A stretch of DNA of 5,885 nucleotides, taken from NCBI GenBank assembly GCA_030691225.1, contig JAUYES010000461.1, positions 1 through 5,885 on the forward strand, read 5' to 3'. The stretch is from Holophaga sp. Its GTDB lineage: Bacteria; Acidobacteriota; Holophagae; Holophagales; Holophagaceae. Both the position numbers and the translations under genes were made by a program. The notes under the pieces are model-generated. The model was not told where the DNA came from and made no database searches. It saw nothing but the letters and a program-made list of their open reading frames with translations. This document shows, one piece after another, positions 4,991 through 5,885 of the stretch (positions are counted from its first letter, which is position 1; every line of letters begins with the position of its first letter).

Positions 4991-5885
4991 TCAGGCCCTT
5001 TTCCAGCCCACACTGCCGTCTTTGCGGTCTTCCAGCAGGATGCCCATGGCCTTGAGTTCATCGCGCACGCGGTCGGATTCGGCCCAGTTCTTGGCGGCCT
5101 TGGCGGCCTTGCGGGCTTCGATCAGGGCTTCCACGTCGGCATCCAGATTGGATTCCTCGTGGGGCCAACCGGCGAAAATGGCGTTGGTCTCATCGAGAAA
5201 TGCCAGCACGGCATCGCGCTCTTCACGGGTCAGGGCGATGCGGTCGTCCTGGGCATTGAGGTCGCTGACGAGGGTGAAGATGGCGGCTAGCGCTTCGGGC
5301 GTGTTGAGGTCATCGGAAAGCGAGGCCCAGAAGGCTTCGCGAGCATCGTTGGTGCGGCGGATCGGATCGATGGCTTCCTTCCATTCACCGCCTCCAGGCG
5401 AGGCTACGTTGCCTTCCATCCGCTTCCGGAAGGTGCGCAGGCGCTCCAGCGCACTCTTGGCGCCCTTCAATCCCTCGAAACTGAAGTTGTAGAGCTTGCG
5501 GTAGTGGTTGCTCTGAATGGCGTAGCGGAAGGTGATGGGATCGATGCCCTTTTCTTGCAGATCGCGCAGGGTATAGAAGTTGCCCAGGGACTTGGACATC
5601 TTCACGCCCTCCACCAGCAGAAATTCGCCGTGGACCCAGTGCTTAACCCATTGATGGCCGGTGGCGCCTTCGCTTTGGGCGATTTCGTTTTCATGGTGGG
5701 GAAAGATCAGATCCACGCCACCGCTGTGGATATCGACGCGTTCGCCCAGTAATTCCATGCCCATGGCCGAGCACTCGATATGCCAACCGGGGCGACCGGC
5801 GCCCCAAGGTGAATCCCAAGCGGGTTCGCCGGGCTTGGTGGATTTCCAGAGCACGAAATCACTCACGGATTCCCGCTCGTATTCA
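4991..5885 (-). CDS. cysS: Cysteinyl-tRNA synthetase, N-terminus cut by window edge
   Basis: Class I aminoacyl-tRNA synthetase that activates cysteine with ATP and charges tRNA-Cys in the cytoplasm. About 297 C-terminal residues are present out of the usual 460-500; the N-terminal half of the Rossmann fold with the HIGH motif lies beyond 5885. The frame stays open to the edge (EYERES before VSDFVLWK), so the GTG at 5866 is internal rather than a start. FVLWK and GRPGWHIECSAM (Cys codon at 5771-5773) and FPHHENEIAQSE (HHENE at 5684-5698) supply the zinc-binding Cys, His and Glu. The KMSKS loop is intact at 5588-5602. The helical anticodon-binding region follows, and the C-terminal end (RVRDELKAMGILLEDRKDGSVGWKR) is typical of the family. 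No frameshift or missing key residue is seen. It is probably the first visible gene of a unit continuing into the small membrane protein and possibly the glycosyltransferase. Confidence 0.97.
   Translation of the reverse strand, partial: EYERESVSDFVLWKSTKPGEPAWDSPWGAGRPGWHIECSAMGMELLGERVDIHSGGVDLIFPHHENEIAQSEGATGHQWVKHWVHGEFLLVEGVKMSKSLGNFYTLRDLQEKGIDPITFRYAIQSNHYRKLYNFSFEGLKGAKSALERLRTFRKRMEGNVASPGGGEWKEAIDPIRRTNDAREAFWASLSDDLNTPEALAAIFTLVSDLNAQDDRIALTREERDAVLAFLDETNAIFAGWPHEESNLDADVEALIEARKAAKAAKNWAESDRVRDELKAMGILLEDRKDGSVGWKRA

Noticed and set aside
4956..5492. 178-codon plus-strand open frame opposite cysS
   Set aside because: Ser/Arg/Ala-rich antisense shadow of a confident cysS frame.
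5864..5866. GTG at 5866 as the start of a short gene
   Set aside because: The open frame continues upstream to the window edge with plausible CysS residues, and the protein from this GTG would lack the HIGH half of the catalytic domain. It is an internal valine.

Overview
The window looks like ordinary chromosomal DNA from a moderately GC-rich Gram-negative bacterium. The Gram-negative call rests mainly on a heptosyltransferase-like family 9 glycosyltransferase (LPS core type) and the DUF6165 gene beside it. The phylum cannot be fixed from sequence reading alone; Acidobacteriota (Holophagae-like) or Proteobacteria are both plausible. I see no insertion sequence, phage gene, CRISPR array, rRNA or tRNA. 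No stretch without a gene exceeds 300 bases; the longest is the divergent spacer of about 160 bp.

Layout from left to right. (1) 1-1866, minus: ribonuclease R, whose C-terminal end runs off the left edge. (2) 1911-2834, minus: a membrane protein with an N-terminal HAAS-like helical domain and a multi-pass 'putative sensor' domain, 44 bp upstream of rnr and probably transcribed with it. (3) 2835-2993: a divergent intergenic region with a 13-bp direct repeat bracketed by an 8-bp inverted repeat. (4) 2994-3386, plus: a DUF6165 protein. (5) 3383-4423, minus: the family 9 glycosyltransferase, convergent with DUF6165; the two stop codons overlap in one CTAG. (6) 4424-4555: a spacer holding a long, nearly perfect hairpin. 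(7) 4556-4957, minus: a small single-pass membrane protein of unknown function. (8) 4991-5885, minus: the C-terminal two thirds of cysteinyl-tRNA synthetase, whose N-terminus lies beyond the right edge.

The minus-strand genes fall into two probable transcription units: cysS - small membrane protein - glycosyltransferase, and HAAS/sensor protein - rnr. DUF6165 is the only plus-strand gene. Two genes are core RNA metabolism (cysS, rnr), two point to envelope glycan or LPS biology (the glycosyltransferase and, by association, DUF6165), and two are membrane proteins of unknown role. I found no clear evidence of a novel multi-gene system. The features most worth a second look are the hairpin element, the repeat-bearing divergent spacer and the two uncharacterised membrane proteins.
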